This document shows positions 43,971-54,712 of a DNA stretch of 64,000 nucleotides, piece by piece (the stretch's first letter is position 1; the number at the start of each line of letters is the position of its first letter). Under the pieces are notes generated by a model. The model was not told the DNA's origin and searched no databases. It saw nothing but the letters and a program-made list of their open reading frames with translations. A program made the translations under genes and the position numbers. The stretch spans positions 94,041,221 to 94,105,220 of the forward strand of contig CM043956.1 in assembly GCA_014529385.2 (NCBI GenBank). Reading direction: 5' to 3'. The stretch is from Adiantum capillus-veneris (lineage: Eukaryota; Streptophyta; Polypodiopsida; Polypodiales; Pteridaceae).

Positions 43971-45250
43971 TCAAAATGACTCGCAATTTCTTTGCTTCAG
44001 GCCATGTAAAGTGTGAACACAACGGGGCTGGTGCAGTGATCAAAAGAGCCCTCACACAGGAGTAGTTGAAATTTGACGGGTGGGAGCTGCATAATGCTTC
44101 AAGCATTGTTGCGTTCCTCAATGCAGCTCTTAGAAATCAATGCCCATAGACAAGCAAGAAAGTCGATCGTGTTTTTTGGGAGGTCAAGCTCGGTGATGTC
44201 GATAGAGTTATAGAGTGGGATTGCAAGCGCATGACAGGGTCTCGATCTTGGCACTGTGTTAGTGGCTACAGTTAGACATATATCCACGGACTAAGGCACT
44301 GCTTCTCTCTTGCTTTTGCAGTGCGTGCATCAAAGGTCAATGGAGGAGATGTGCCAACAAAGATCATGTGCAAGGGTGGGTATACTTGCAAATACAACCC
44401 ATAGTTACGGATGAAAGGGATGGAGAAGTGTCGAGCGAGGATGACGATGAATACACCCCCATGTATGCTGGCCACCACGATGACCTAAGCGATGCCTTGA
44501 TGGTTGGCCAAAACTTTGCAGTGACTGCAGAGGAGTCAGGTGCAATTTTTAATCACTTTATACTACTTGACAAGCACTATAAACCACTTGACCACACCCT
44601 AAACCACTTGGCCATCACTTTATATCACTTGACAAGCACTTTGAACCACATGACCAGCACTTTGAACCACTTGACCAACCCCTTGAACCACTTGGAGAAC
44701 AGTTTGTTCCACTTAACCACAATTTACCAGCCCCCTGAAAAACTTGATCAGCTCTTTGGACCACTTAGGACCTCTTGACCAGCACTTTATACCACTTGAC
44801 AAGCCCCTTGAACCTCTTAACCACCCCCTTGAACCACTTGGCCAACACTTTATACCACTTGACCAACACTTTGAACCACCTAACCAGCACTCTAAACCAC
44901 CTAACCAGCACTTTATACCACTTGACCAGCACTCTAATCCACTTAACCAGCACTTTGAACCACTTGAACAAACCCCTGAACCACTTGGACAACACTTTGT
45001 AGTACTTGACCACCACTTAACAACCATGTGGGACAGGTGTCTAACCTCACTTCTATCTTATTGCAGATGTAGCGAGAACCACAATTAAATCGGCAATCCA
45101 TGGGACGAAGCTGACTTGACTAATGCATAGAGGCTACAAGAGGTTGTCAATCTCTTAGAAAAAAATAGTCAACTCGCATCTAACTCAAGCTACACTCAAG
45201 TGACTGAAATCACCAAAAGCCAATCGCTCATCGGCAAACAAATCACATCC
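43971..45250 (+). pseudogene. Unknown multi-exon gene, part downstream of the Co2 insertion
   Basis: An exon reads FKMTRNFFASGHVKCEHNGA then GAVIKRALTQE, a TAG, and LKFDGWELHNASSIVAFLNA (43971-about 44150). It continues to VFWEVKLGDVDRV and SRSWHCVSGY at about 44272, where GTTAGA looks like a donor. After an acceptor TTTTGCAG at about 44321 comes CKGGYTCKYN, EVSSEDDDEYTPMYAGHHDD and FAVTAEESG (to about 44539). Next is a minisatellite-filled intron (donor GTGCAATT, acceptor CTTATTGCAG at about 45065), then DVARTTIKSAIHGTKLT. The SGH-K-EH-GAGAVIKRAL motif suggests a transposon-encoded protein of a family I cannot name. Two stops show decay. Confidence 0.55.
44540..45030. repeat. 21-bp minisatellite inside an intron
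   Basis: About 22 imperfect units of CACTTTGAACCACTTGACCAG and variants. The 21-bp period is a multiple of three, so frames stay open on both strands and give false seven-residue repeat proteins (HLTSTLN-like, VVKWFKVL-like). Confidence 0.92.
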
Positions 45251-45395
45251 GTTACAGCATCAAATGACATCCAAACATAACAAAACTTCTAGGACATATT
45301 TAAAAGACCTAAGTACACATGCTTATGGTCTCAAATCCCACTTTAAGTCAAGTGCAAAAATCGCGATTATTAACAACGATGGATTTTTGACATAG
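45066..45395. other. Exon remnant and flank left of Gy3, with one AATCGCGATT palindrome
   Basis: After DVARTTIKSAIHG nothing clear is encoded. AATCGCGATT at 45359-45368, followed by ATTAAC, matches the centre of the Gy3 palindromes at 49.3-49.9 kb, so this flank may itself be old gypsy sequence. Confidence 0.45.
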
Positions 45396-45937
45396 TCGTT
45401 TTCAACCCAGAATGCATCTAAATGCTTAGCAATGATGCCCTAATACCGCCTATGCTTAGTTTTTTATTTTAAAGCTTAAATTCCTACTTATGATGAAATT
45501 AGGCCAAGGGTGAGCGACACCAAAAGCTACGGATTACCATGAAATGTTTACGTCAATGCGTAGAGCTCTTACCTGCAGTTGCAACGCAATAGACGCGACT
45601 GCAATGTGACAACCTGGGAGGGAGTAGGAAGCGCGAGAACGAGAGAAGTGAGTGCCATTAGCTCACGCTGTGTTTCTATTATCCAAAACTTGAAAATAAC
45701 TTACAAAAATTGGCTTTTATACCTTCGCCAAGGTTTTTGGTGGTCAATAATCTGAGAGCTCTAACTAAAGATAGGTAAAGACAGGTTGATACAATCTGGA
45801 AGCTTGTAGCCCCAGCTCATCAATTACAAAGTTTATTCGGAAAATAGGAGTTACAATATTCCCGATTCATCAAAATAATAAATGTTTTCACAATGAGAGC
45901 TCCAAAAAATGGTATCTGAGTTAGCTTGCTGCTAACA
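45396..45937 (-). repeat. 3' LTR of Gy3
   Basis: About 542 bp. It carries roughly 55 bp near its right end (CAATATTCCCGATTCATC and following) that the other copy lacks. The left end is degraded (TCGTTTTC against TGTTTTCG). Confidence 0.85.
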
Positions 45938-45953
45938 TTTCCCCCTCCTCGCC
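45938..45953 (-). other. Polypurine tract of Gy3
   Basis: GGCGAGGAGGGGGAAA on the minus strand, abutting the LTR start TGTTAGC. This fixes the element's orientation. Confidence 0.9.
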
Positions 45954-45975
45954 TATGTCGTCCCTTGACACAGCT

Positions 45976-48900
45976 TTATGGGCTGAAATAATCTTCAAGT
46001 TGAAGGCTGGCGAGGCAGTCTTTAAGTGCATATAAAGATTTTTCATATCTGATCTTTCTTTCTTTGTCTAGAACCTGCAAAAATTGCTTAGTGACTTTGT
46101 TCTTTAGCTCAACGATGGAGTAGCCTATGAATCTGGAAGTCAGGTTGCTGATCATTGGCCTAAAAACCTTCGTTCGCCAAGTGAAAAACCCTGTGTAGAA
46201 CGCTTCCTCAAATGCAAATATATTATAAGATGTCAAGAACATGCAGCGGATGTAGAAGCCATAAGGACTTCTTTTAAAGGTTGGCCACTGTGGTCGTAAC
46301 ATAAACCCTTATTGCCCTCGAAGAAGGACATCCACGATGCTCCTGCTTGCTCTGGCTCATGAAAGACTTCAATGCATGTGAGCAGTATTTGGAAAATTTT
46401 GTAGAGCATAGCACATGAGAGATCAGGGAGACTTTTTAAGAATGACATGGTGCCCCTTAGGGTTTTCACCATGTATTCCTCTATTGGCGTTCCCTTCTCT
46501 GGAGTTGGCAATCTTGGATAATTCAGCCATGTAGGTCGCTTCTTTGTCATTGCCTCATTTGCTTGCCACGTCCTTACTCTTGGTATAGGACAAAAAGTTG
46601 GGTCTTTTTGAAGTGCCGTAGGTGCTCTTGTGAACAGAATTAAGTATCTAGGATTCTTGTTCAGCCAGCTCTTTCTCCACTTGGGGTGGACTTCATCTGT
46701 GCCTTTTGCTTGCATGTCTTTATATAGTCGTTCCTTGACCTGTAGTAGCAGCTCGACCTTGATCAAGGGATATGGCAGTGATTGATGATGCCATTGTGCA
46801 TTGATTTGGTTGGGAGTGAGTTGAGTAACATTGACAAATCAAGAACTCTCAACTCCCAATCCATTGCTGCTTGTCAGTGCTCATCCGTCTCCTGAGCAAC
46901 TTTCTCTTTAAGTGCATCTTCTTCAGCTTTTGATAGGTGGACCATTGACACTTGATCAGTATTTGTTAATGGTACTTGAAATTTTTCTTCTCTCTTGAAC
47001 CCTTCTGTCGGTTGTGTTTTCACCAGTGCTTTATACACTTCGTCTGTACCTTTGATCGAGTCAACTGTGGAATTTTCTCTTATCTGCCGCAAGAAGGTTG
47101 CCTGATCGTTGATCCTCTGCTCTGAGTATTGTAGTGAAGCGTTTGCTACGTGTAACTGTACTTGGATCTTTTGGACTGACAAAGTTATAGTTAAGAGTTC
47201 GTTGGTAACTTGTGTCAGCTGTTCGTCTTTGGTCTTGTAGGCATCTGTTAACTTCATGAGAAGTTTGCCTAGCTCTTCCATTTACTTTTGCTTCTTTTCT
47301 CTGGCTAGCTAATGTTGTTCAGCTTCAACTTTCAACTCTTGGACTTGTTTCTACAGATTGGCATTGACATTTAATCTATTCTCTAGCTCTCCTTGAAGAG
47401 CGTCTATCACCATTTCTAACTCTCTAGCCTCAAAACTCCAACTAGGTGCTGCTGATCGCATTTTTTCTGTCATTTCCTGCATCTGCTTTACATATTCATT
47501 AACTTGGAGAATTACCTCATCATTGGTCTGCTAGTCTTCAGTTCTTGTGAGATGCCTAGACATTTCGATAGTCTCTTGTGATTACTTTGGTGGGGCTATG
47601 GTGGATATTTGTTCCGTCCCTTGAGGCTGTGCTTTTGCCTCTATTGCTTTGTCTTCTTGAGGCTTCATGGATGCCTCGACCATTTCTTACTGGGTGGTGG
47701 TAGATTATGTGGTTTCTAATTCTTGTGTCTTTGTTTGCTCAAACCTTGTTGCCTCCTCTAGTTTAGGACTTGCCACCCTTTTTGGCTCTGGATCCTTTGC
47801 TTTGGTTTGTTTGATTGCTGCTTGTTGGTTAGATCCTGCTGCTTCTTGCGATCCTCCTTGGTTTGTTCAGCCTCAATGGATCTAACTGTTGGTAATGGGC
47901 GAGGTCTTGGCATGGGGTGGTCGTGTTGTTCTGTAGCAGGTGACGATGGTGTGGGAGACAGATCACTTTGTTTGTGCTGGTTCTCTCCTTGTGCTGTTGC
48001 CTCTTCTGCTTGTTTTTCTTGCTCGGGCACATCTTCTCTAGCTTTTCTCTCAGCTTCTTGGGCTTCTTTTAGCTTTAATGCTTCCGCTTCTTGGTACATT
48101 CTTTCCAAGAAATCCTTTGGGTCTTCTGCTTCTTTTCGTGCAGGGTTCTTTATTATCGGTCCCTTCACTTCTTTTGGTACCCACTTTCTAGGGTCCTCGC
48201 CTGCAGCTTGGTGGCTTCTTTTTTTCTTTCAAACCTTGCCTTTTTTGGATGGGGCTCTTCTTGATGTGCATCCACTGCCTTCTTCTTCATCTCCTCTTGT
48301 TTAGCTCTTTTATCTTCATTGTCTGAGCTTTCGCTGCTATATGATTCATGAGAGCTTTCTTCAGACTCCTCATCGGATTTGTAAACTCTTTTTGTTGCCT
48401 TGTAGTTCTTGGAGATGGCTGTGCTGACACTATCCATGTGTTTTGATCTGGGGTAGGTGGCAAATTGTCTACCATGCCGATAGCATGGTATGCTATCCTT
48501 GTAAGTGTTGCCTAGTTGTCGAATTTAACACTTGTATAAATGTAGTTGCAACTGCATGATTGGGTGTTGTATACCTTGGCGGTCTCTTTGCTAGAAAGGG
48601 GAAGTGTTGATGATATAATCTTGCTGGTTCTTCCACTTGCTTATGGATAAGATCAACAAAGGTTTCCGTAGCAGTCTCTTTGGTGAAAGTGCCTACTGTT
48701 TTTCTCTCTCTAGACCTCATGGTCATCCCTTCTGTCAGCAATTTGAGAGCTTTAGCCACTATCTCTTTCGTAATTACCACTTCTACCTTGTGGTCTTGCT
48801 GGTCAGTAATCTGGGCTGTTCCATCTTCCTTGATTGTGGACGAGAGCTCATAAGATTTCTGAAAATCTACACCACATGGCTCTTGGTCGTAGAACTCTCT

Positions 48901-49170
48901 GAGTCCAAGCCTTCTGTTAGGTTCTTTCATTTTGGGCTTTGCTGCGACATCATAGATCTCTTTTGGCAAAAGTTGTAGTTCTACCTGATGTCTTTCTTCA
49001 CTTTTGAATCTACTTGTGAAAACCGTTGTGTTGTTCTCCTCAAGTTGTTCTTTCAACAAATAGATTGCTTTGGTTGTCTTTACTGAACTAGGGTCTAGTT
49101 GGTATGGTGGCAGCTCTTGTAGCTTCTCTTTTTGGGATACCCTCTTCTTCGCCCTTTCCGCAGCTTGCAT
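45976..49170 (-). pseudogene. Gy3 extra coding region between pol and the 3' LTR
   Basis: About 1,000 codons in several frames. The first block (49170-48493) is a globular-looking domain: LPPYQLDPSSVKTTKAIYLL, NRRLGLREFYDQEPCGVDFQ, KVEVVITKEIVAKALKLLTE and NHAVATTFIQVLNSTTRQHL. Then a Ser/Glu/Lys-rich linker (DEESEESSHESYSSESSDNE, about 48375-48320), a charged stretch rich in Glu and Lys (48168-47758), a coiled-coil-like segment LTQVTNELLTITLSVQKIQV (about 47225-47165), and a C-terminal block with WLNYPRLPTPEKGTPIEEYM and FITGFFTWRTKVFRP-like sequence to 45976. No signal peptide or membrane segment is evident, so I would not call it env. Function unknown; extra ORFs in this position are known from other large plant gypsy elements. 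Confidence 0.6.
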
Positions 49171-49291
49171 GGCTCATGTTAAGTGAATAGAGTACCAAAG
49201 TTAGAAAATTTTTGCAGATTCTCTTTGAAATGCCCTTCTGTCTAAATTGCCGACAAATTGAGTCCAGTCCAAGCAAAAAATTACAACAAAA

Positions 49292-49861
49292 GTAAATAAT
49301 CGTGATTATTTACAGCTGATGATTTTTTTCAACTTTTTGCAATTTTGGCATCATGGGCTTGGAATATATATCAATTAGATACTCTGAGTAAAATATGGGG
49401 CTCATTTGAGTGCACAGGGTGAGAATAGTGCCAGATTTAGGCTTTAGGTCATGAAACAGTAGATATAAAGAAAATATGAGATTTTGAGCTTCAAATTTGT
49501 TCAAACTTGGTTAGTGGGCTTAGGACATCATGTGCTTTGGTCCCCTTAAGTCAAAGTTGCAATTTCCCCCCATCTTGGCCAAAAAGTAAATAACCACGAT
49601 TATTAACTTTTTTTCTCAAAATGGACATTTTTTGAAGCAACTTGGTTCTAGGCATGATGTAGACTATGTGTATGAGATTTGTGGTGATTTGGAACAAAAA
49701 TTGTGACAAATAACTCAGAAATTGGTTTGAAAGGGCTTCTTTGCATTTTTTGACAATCTTCCAAGTTATCATTGATCAATTTGGCTCATACTTGAAATGT
49801 GGCATGTTGATACCATTTTCAATCCAAAATATTGTAAAAGTAAATAATCGCAATTATTTAC
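49292..49861. repeat. Gy3 palindrome array, TAAATAATCGCGATTATTTA type
   Basis: Three imperfect 22-bp palindromes, at 49292-49313, 49586-49607 and 49840-49861, each preceded by AAA(A)G and with a T-rich tract soon after. Steps are 294 and 254 bp. All centre on ATCGCGAT or a one- or two-base variant, the same eight-base centre as the Gy1 array. Confidence 0.85.
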
Positions 49862-51240
49862 AACAGTCAACTTTTTTTTGGAAAACTTGAGAATTTTGAC
49901 CTTAACATATTCTATACACCTAAAACAAGTCCTAAATTGAATTTGGTAAAGTTGTGTTGCCGGCATCACTTTGTGCTTTGTCAACTGTGAAATCACCAAT
50001 TTTTGTGACTACATGGCCTATAGAGTTGGTTAGTTACTTTTGAGGCTATGGACTTGTCCGCTACATAGTCCTGAAGCAACTCCTCCAATTTTGGCCCATT
50101 TGAAGTTAGTTTGACCTCGTATGTCAAATTTGATGCTTTGTAGCCTTCGAGCTATTTTTTGCTTTTCGAGGGCTTGGCGTGATTGATTTTATGAAACCAA
50201 CCATATACATTGTGTATAGACCCAGTCTATAAGTTGTCTGTGAAGTTAGAATCCAATTCTGTCATTTGCCAAAACCTAGCTTTTCTACTTGGGACCCCCC
50301 TCAACCCTTGCCGAATGGTCAATTGTTGATATAGAAGTGTTCTATCATCTAGGGGCATCTACAATTCAAGTCTCGTCTAATTTGGTTGAGCTGACAGGCT
50401 GCTATGGTCAATTTTTTGTCGTAGGTCTTCGTGTACTGCCGAATTCTACCGGCCGTATAGAATGGATCATTGATAAGTATAGAACTTATCCCTCATGTCT
50501 TGTGTGAGACGATGCTGTAAAAAGGCGACTGTGGACTCCAAAAAATCTGCGTAAAGAAGGTCGGAAAGCTCTCTCTCTCCAAAGGCAACAAGTAGAAATG
50601 AGGTGATTTTAGCCTACCTTGGGTATCTATACTCGAACTTCCCGAACCATTTTTCTCCAAATTCTCCTCTTAGTCCTAATAGGCCATGAAATCTATGTTA
50701 GAGTCAAAAATTTTCCCAATCAGATTTCTGTAGCTTATTCTGCAAGAATTCTGCAAAAGTAGGTCTGGCCGCCTATTTTGGGCTTCTCGCTGCTGTCTGC
50801 TGATTTGATTGATTTTTTTTGTATCTGTTTGCCTTGTATTTCTGATCATCAGCGTGTCTTTATTTTTTCCATATGAGCTCATTTGCCATTTATTATTAAT
50901 TTTTGATATGTTTATTAAAAAAATCAAAGAAAATAACAAAATACGCTAAAAAAGCAAAGTGAAAATCCAATAATTAAGAAAATCCATTGAAAAACAACGA
51001 TTTATTGTCTTTTCTTAGATTTCTCTATTTTTAGATCTCAATATGGAGAAAAATGATGAAAAATAACAAAAAAGGACTATTTTTTTGATAGTATATATAC
51101 TATTTACACTCATCGGGGAGATATTATCAGTTCTATTTCCCTTGTTGATGATTTATAAGGGCATTATTAGTTATTTTGCAAAAAATGACATGGTAACATC
51201 AAACTTTTTTCCTCCCTCTTCAAACATTTCCCTTAATTAC
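49862..51240. other. Non-coding Gy3 spacer
   Basis: AT-rich, no supported gene on either strand. Confidence 0.55.
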
Positions 51241-52342
51241 TTAGTTCCCTTCCACCCCTCCTAGATGGCGTACTCCGGGACGATTGTGTGCATGGGTTGA
51301 ACAATCGTGTCTATGCATAGCCTTGGTTGTCTCTACCATGCTTTGAAAATCAATGCAATTAAAACCATTATACTGTGCAAGGGTTGGGTCTTGAGTAATT
51401 AACTCAAGGGTTTCTGATGTCGAGGTTTTCTGATGCTTTCTTCCAAAGAGAAAATCTTGTAGCTTGGGTGCTCTTTGCTTGATTGTACCATCAGGATGCT
51501 TTGGCATGCTAATTTCCTGAGCTGTTGGTATCAATAATGACTACTGTCGAGCTTTTACCTGCCATTGATATCTTAGTTTGTCTTGGTCAAAATGGTGTGG
51601 TTGAGTCTTCTGAGGCTTAACTCTCCATTGCTTGATCGGTTTTACAGTTTACGGAGAAGATAAGTGCTTCTTTTTCTTCCAAATTCATTTCGTGTTAGGT
51701 TCCTTTCTCAGAGATGCTCATCTTTGTGTTTTGAACCTTGGAACCATCTTTGGTATTGTCGATGATGTTTTGGGCACCCAGCTTGTCCTTAAGCTATGCT
51801 TTTGGTACCCAAATTTGCCTGACTCCTTGCATGCTACTTGTAGCATTTGCTTATGGATAGGATGGAGAAGATTGTTTGCTTCGTGGTTTGCTCTGATGGT
51901 AACTTCCTTTCTATTCTTCCTTGCTTGGTGCAATTGGAACAATGAGTTGTCGGCCTTTAGGTGATAGCTTGAGCTGATTGGTATCCCAATCTGGTACTAC
52001 TTTGTAAGTCCGCATCTAGGGGATTCCAAGAATCATTGTCTCATTCGTGTGTTCATCTGGTAAGCATACAAAATGATGAGGACATGAACATCCATGTACT
52101 ATCACATTCAATTTGACTACTCCCGATGTTGGTGTCGGGTTCTTGTTGCATCCCTTGATAGCTGCTATCCCTGCTGTTAAAACTCGACTCGTGGCTTTCT
52201 TGTAGGTGGAATAACTGACTGCGTTTACTTGAGCTCTTGTGTCAACCAATGCATTTGTGCTATGATGGTTCAGTTGTACTTTGATGCGAAGGTCCATTCC
52301 ATCCAACCATTCATCATCTATTGACACTACATCTTTCTGCAA
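51241..52342 (-). pseudogene. Gy3 pol C-terminal tail with a second retropepsin-like domain
   Basis: Downstream of integrase the frame reads RQQVINEVQKEARLQVLKRK (about 52470), then GMDLRIKVQLNHHSTNALVD directly followed by TRAQVNAVSYSTYKKA, KLNVIVHGCSCPHHFVCLPD and TMILGIP (to 52016), then VPDWDTNQLKL. This has the layout of a retroviral-type aspartic protease: beta strand, ALVDT active-site loop, Asn/Ser strand, and the ILG motif. The usual Gly after DT is Arg (DTRA), so catalysis is doubtful. Weak coding continues to about 51241 (PKLQDFLFGRKHQKTSTSET). A protease-like domain after integrase, in addition to the one before RT, is unusual. Confidence 0.7.
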
Positions 52343-52359
52343 TTCCCATTGTCGATCAT

Positions 52360-53643
52360 CTATTTCCAGAGTGTTGATGGGAATAGGTATTTGTTGATTC
52401 TTGAGAGCAGCTTTCCTTTTGAGTACTTGAAGCCGAGCTTCCTTTTGGACTTCATTAATAACCTGCTGTCGTTTATCTTTCTTTGCTTAGTTGCATGCAT
52501 TCTTTCTAAAAATTCATCTGTTAGTGACAAATTGTACTTCTTTAATCGACATTCGCTAATCCAATTAGCCACTGGTTCACCATCTAGGGTGGACAACTTA
52601 ACAGCACCACTTGGAGATACATCTTCAATGAAAAATGGTCCGTTTCCCTTTTTCTTAAACTTTGGGAATGTGTTGCTTAAGGGAATAGACTAAAACAAAA
52701 TCCCCTTTTTTGAAGATTTTTGTAATTAGATGGGAATCAAAAAACTATTTTTGTTTTCGCTTTTGTGTATAGCTGTGAGCTACAGCAGTTAGCCTTTGCT
52801 CATCTAGCTTTTTTAAATCTTCAAGTCTCTCTGACAATTCATGTCCAGTCCACTCAAGATTCTTAGCTACCCTTAGTATCGGCAATATAAATTCTATTGG
52901 CAATATGGCATCGAGACCATAAACAAGGTTAAAGGGTGTCGCATTTAAATCTGTTTTAAATGAAACTCGATAAGTCCATAGAGCTGCATGGAGATTCATT
53001 TCCCAATCTGCCCTTCCTCTACTAACCACTTTAGTTAATACCAAGCTAAGAATTTTATTCATATGCTCAGCTTGGCCGTTTGCTTGTGGGTGATAGGGAT
53101 ACGAGTTGTTATGGATGACCATAAATTTATTAAGCAGATACTTGATTACCTCATTGAGGAAATGAGTTCCCCTATCACTGACAATTTCTATTGGGAGTCC
53201 ATATCTTGTGAACACATACTCATATAAGAATGCGGAAATGGTCTGGGCATCATTCTTTTGAGTTGCTTTAGCCTCAGCCCACTTGGTCAAATAGTCCGTA
53301 GCTACAATGATATATTAAGCTTGGGTTCTATAAGTAGGTGGTGTATTGGCCCAACAAAATCTATACCCCATTTTGCGAAAGCTCTAGCCCCCATCATTGG
53401 TCTTAAGGGCATGCTATCTATAGGGGTTGGCATTTTTGCTCGTTGACAAGCATCACACCTTTGAACATATTCTTTGGCATCTGCAAAAAGTGTTGGCCAC
53501 CATATGCCTGCCATTAAGATTTCTCTTGCGGTGGTCTCACTAGAAAAGTGATCTCCAGCTAATCCAACATGTGCTTGTTCTATAATGGGAATATATTCGT
53601 CTTCATTTGCATAGAGGCGCAAGTGTTGATCCTTGGTCTCCAA
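52360..53643 (-). pseudogene. Gy3 integrase (second H2C2 finger, DDE core, C-terminal domain)
   Basis: H2C2 finger HVGLAGDHFSS...CDACQRAK (about 53570-53440), the core start KWGIDFVGPI (first Asp, about 53390), then after a frame break near 53300 MTKWAEAKATQKNDAQTI, GLPIEIVSDRGTHF (second Asp) and YHPQANGQAEHMNKILS (Glu). LHAALWTYRVSFKTDLNATP and YGLDAILPIEFILPILRVAK follow. The C-terminal domain has GDFVLVYSLKQHIPK and STLDGEPVANWISECRLKKY (about 52590-52535). All three catalytic acidic residues are present; frameshifts disable it. Confidence 0.9.
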
Positions 53644-53741
53644 TACAATTGGTTTCCAATGAGAGCATAGTCTCTTACTTCCATTTCAATTGCTCTTTGA
53701 CAACGTTTACTCATATCTTTAGGAAGTGTTCGGCTTGATAA

Positions 53742-54143
53742 TTAAGTAACTAGATAGTTGCTCCACTTAGAAACATGTGACATTTGGAACAATGTTACAT
53801 GAGGTATGGGTGTTTTTTTTTGACATTGAGGACAATCTTTCACAAAAGAATGAACATCACTCCTCATAGTTGGCCAATATACTCCAAGTCTCAAGATCCT
53901 TTGCATAGTTTGGGCTTCTGCAAAGTGAAGTCCTACTATGGTAATATGTGCTTGTTGACTTAGGTATTGGGTTTTATTCTCAGGATTAATGTATAACATC
54001 AATATGCCATCTCGATTTCTTTTGTATAGCCTACTAGCTAGTAACTGATACATAACCGATTGCTCAATTAATCCAATTGTGATAGTAAGTGGTATTTGTG
54101 AATCCACTTGAGCTATTTTCATCAATGATACCATATTTTTCAA
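53742..54143 (-). pseudogene. Gy3 upstream H2C2 finger
   Basis: A separate zinc-finger module: HITIVGLHFAEAQTMQRILR, LGVYWPTMRSDVHSFVKDCP, QCQKK. It ends MSHVSKWSNYLVT, with about 100 bp between it and the second finger-integrase block. The His-X6-His and Cys-X2-Cys spacing equals that of the second finger. No DDE core follows directly. So the element has two H2C2 modules in series. Confidence 0.75.
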
Positions 54144-54146
54144 CCA

Positions 54147-54712
54147 TCAAGGTATCATTTCAACGGAGAACAGATATGCATCTGGTAGATCATTGTCCAC
54201 TCCTTTTGGTGGTTTTCCTGAAACAATCCTTGACAAATGATCTGCTCTTTGATGAGTGGTGCCCTTTTTTACAACTACCGTGAAATCAAATTCTAGAAGA
54301 ATGATAAACCATCTCACTATTCTTCCTGTGTTGCATGGCTTATTGACCAAGTACAATAAGGCTATGTGGTCCACAAAGAATACAAATTTGTTTGCTAATA
54401 GGTAATGTCTATACTTTTTTACGGCATAGATCATTCCTAATCCTTCCTTTTTGGTGGTGGTATAATTCTTTTCTGCCATGTTCAACTGTCGGCTAGCATA
54501 AGAAATAGGAAAATCAATTTTCTGTCTCCTGGTTGAGCTACTATACATCTGATGGAAAAATTGGAGGCATCTACATGTATGTGGAATATCTTATTCCAAT
54601 CTGGTGCTTTCAACATTGGAGCTGAGGTGAGAGCTTGCTTAAGATTCATGAAGGATTCTTCACATGCCTCAGTCCTTCAAAGTGTGTGATCAAACTATAC
54701 AAGGGTTTGGAA
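54147..54712 (-). pseudogene. Gy3 RNase H
   Basis: The RNase H-like domain of gypsy pol: ISYASRQLNMAEKNYTTTKK and EGLGMIYAVKKYRHYLLANK (about 54520-54400), FVFFVDHIALLYLVNKPCNT, IVRWFIILLEFDFTVVVKKG and THQRADHLSRI (about 54230). It follows RT directly. The region 54549-54712 between them is coding in broken frames. Confidence 0.85.

Noticed and set aside
44713-45088. Open frames encoding seven-residue repeats (HLTSTLN-like, VKWFKVL-like)
   Set aside because: Created by the 21-bp minisatellite, open in several frames on both strands, and lying in an apparent intron.
45976-49170. Calling the Gy3 extra region an envelope gene
   Set aside because: No signal peptide, no membrane segment and no Cys-rich ectodomain visible; hydrophilic and coiled-coil instead.
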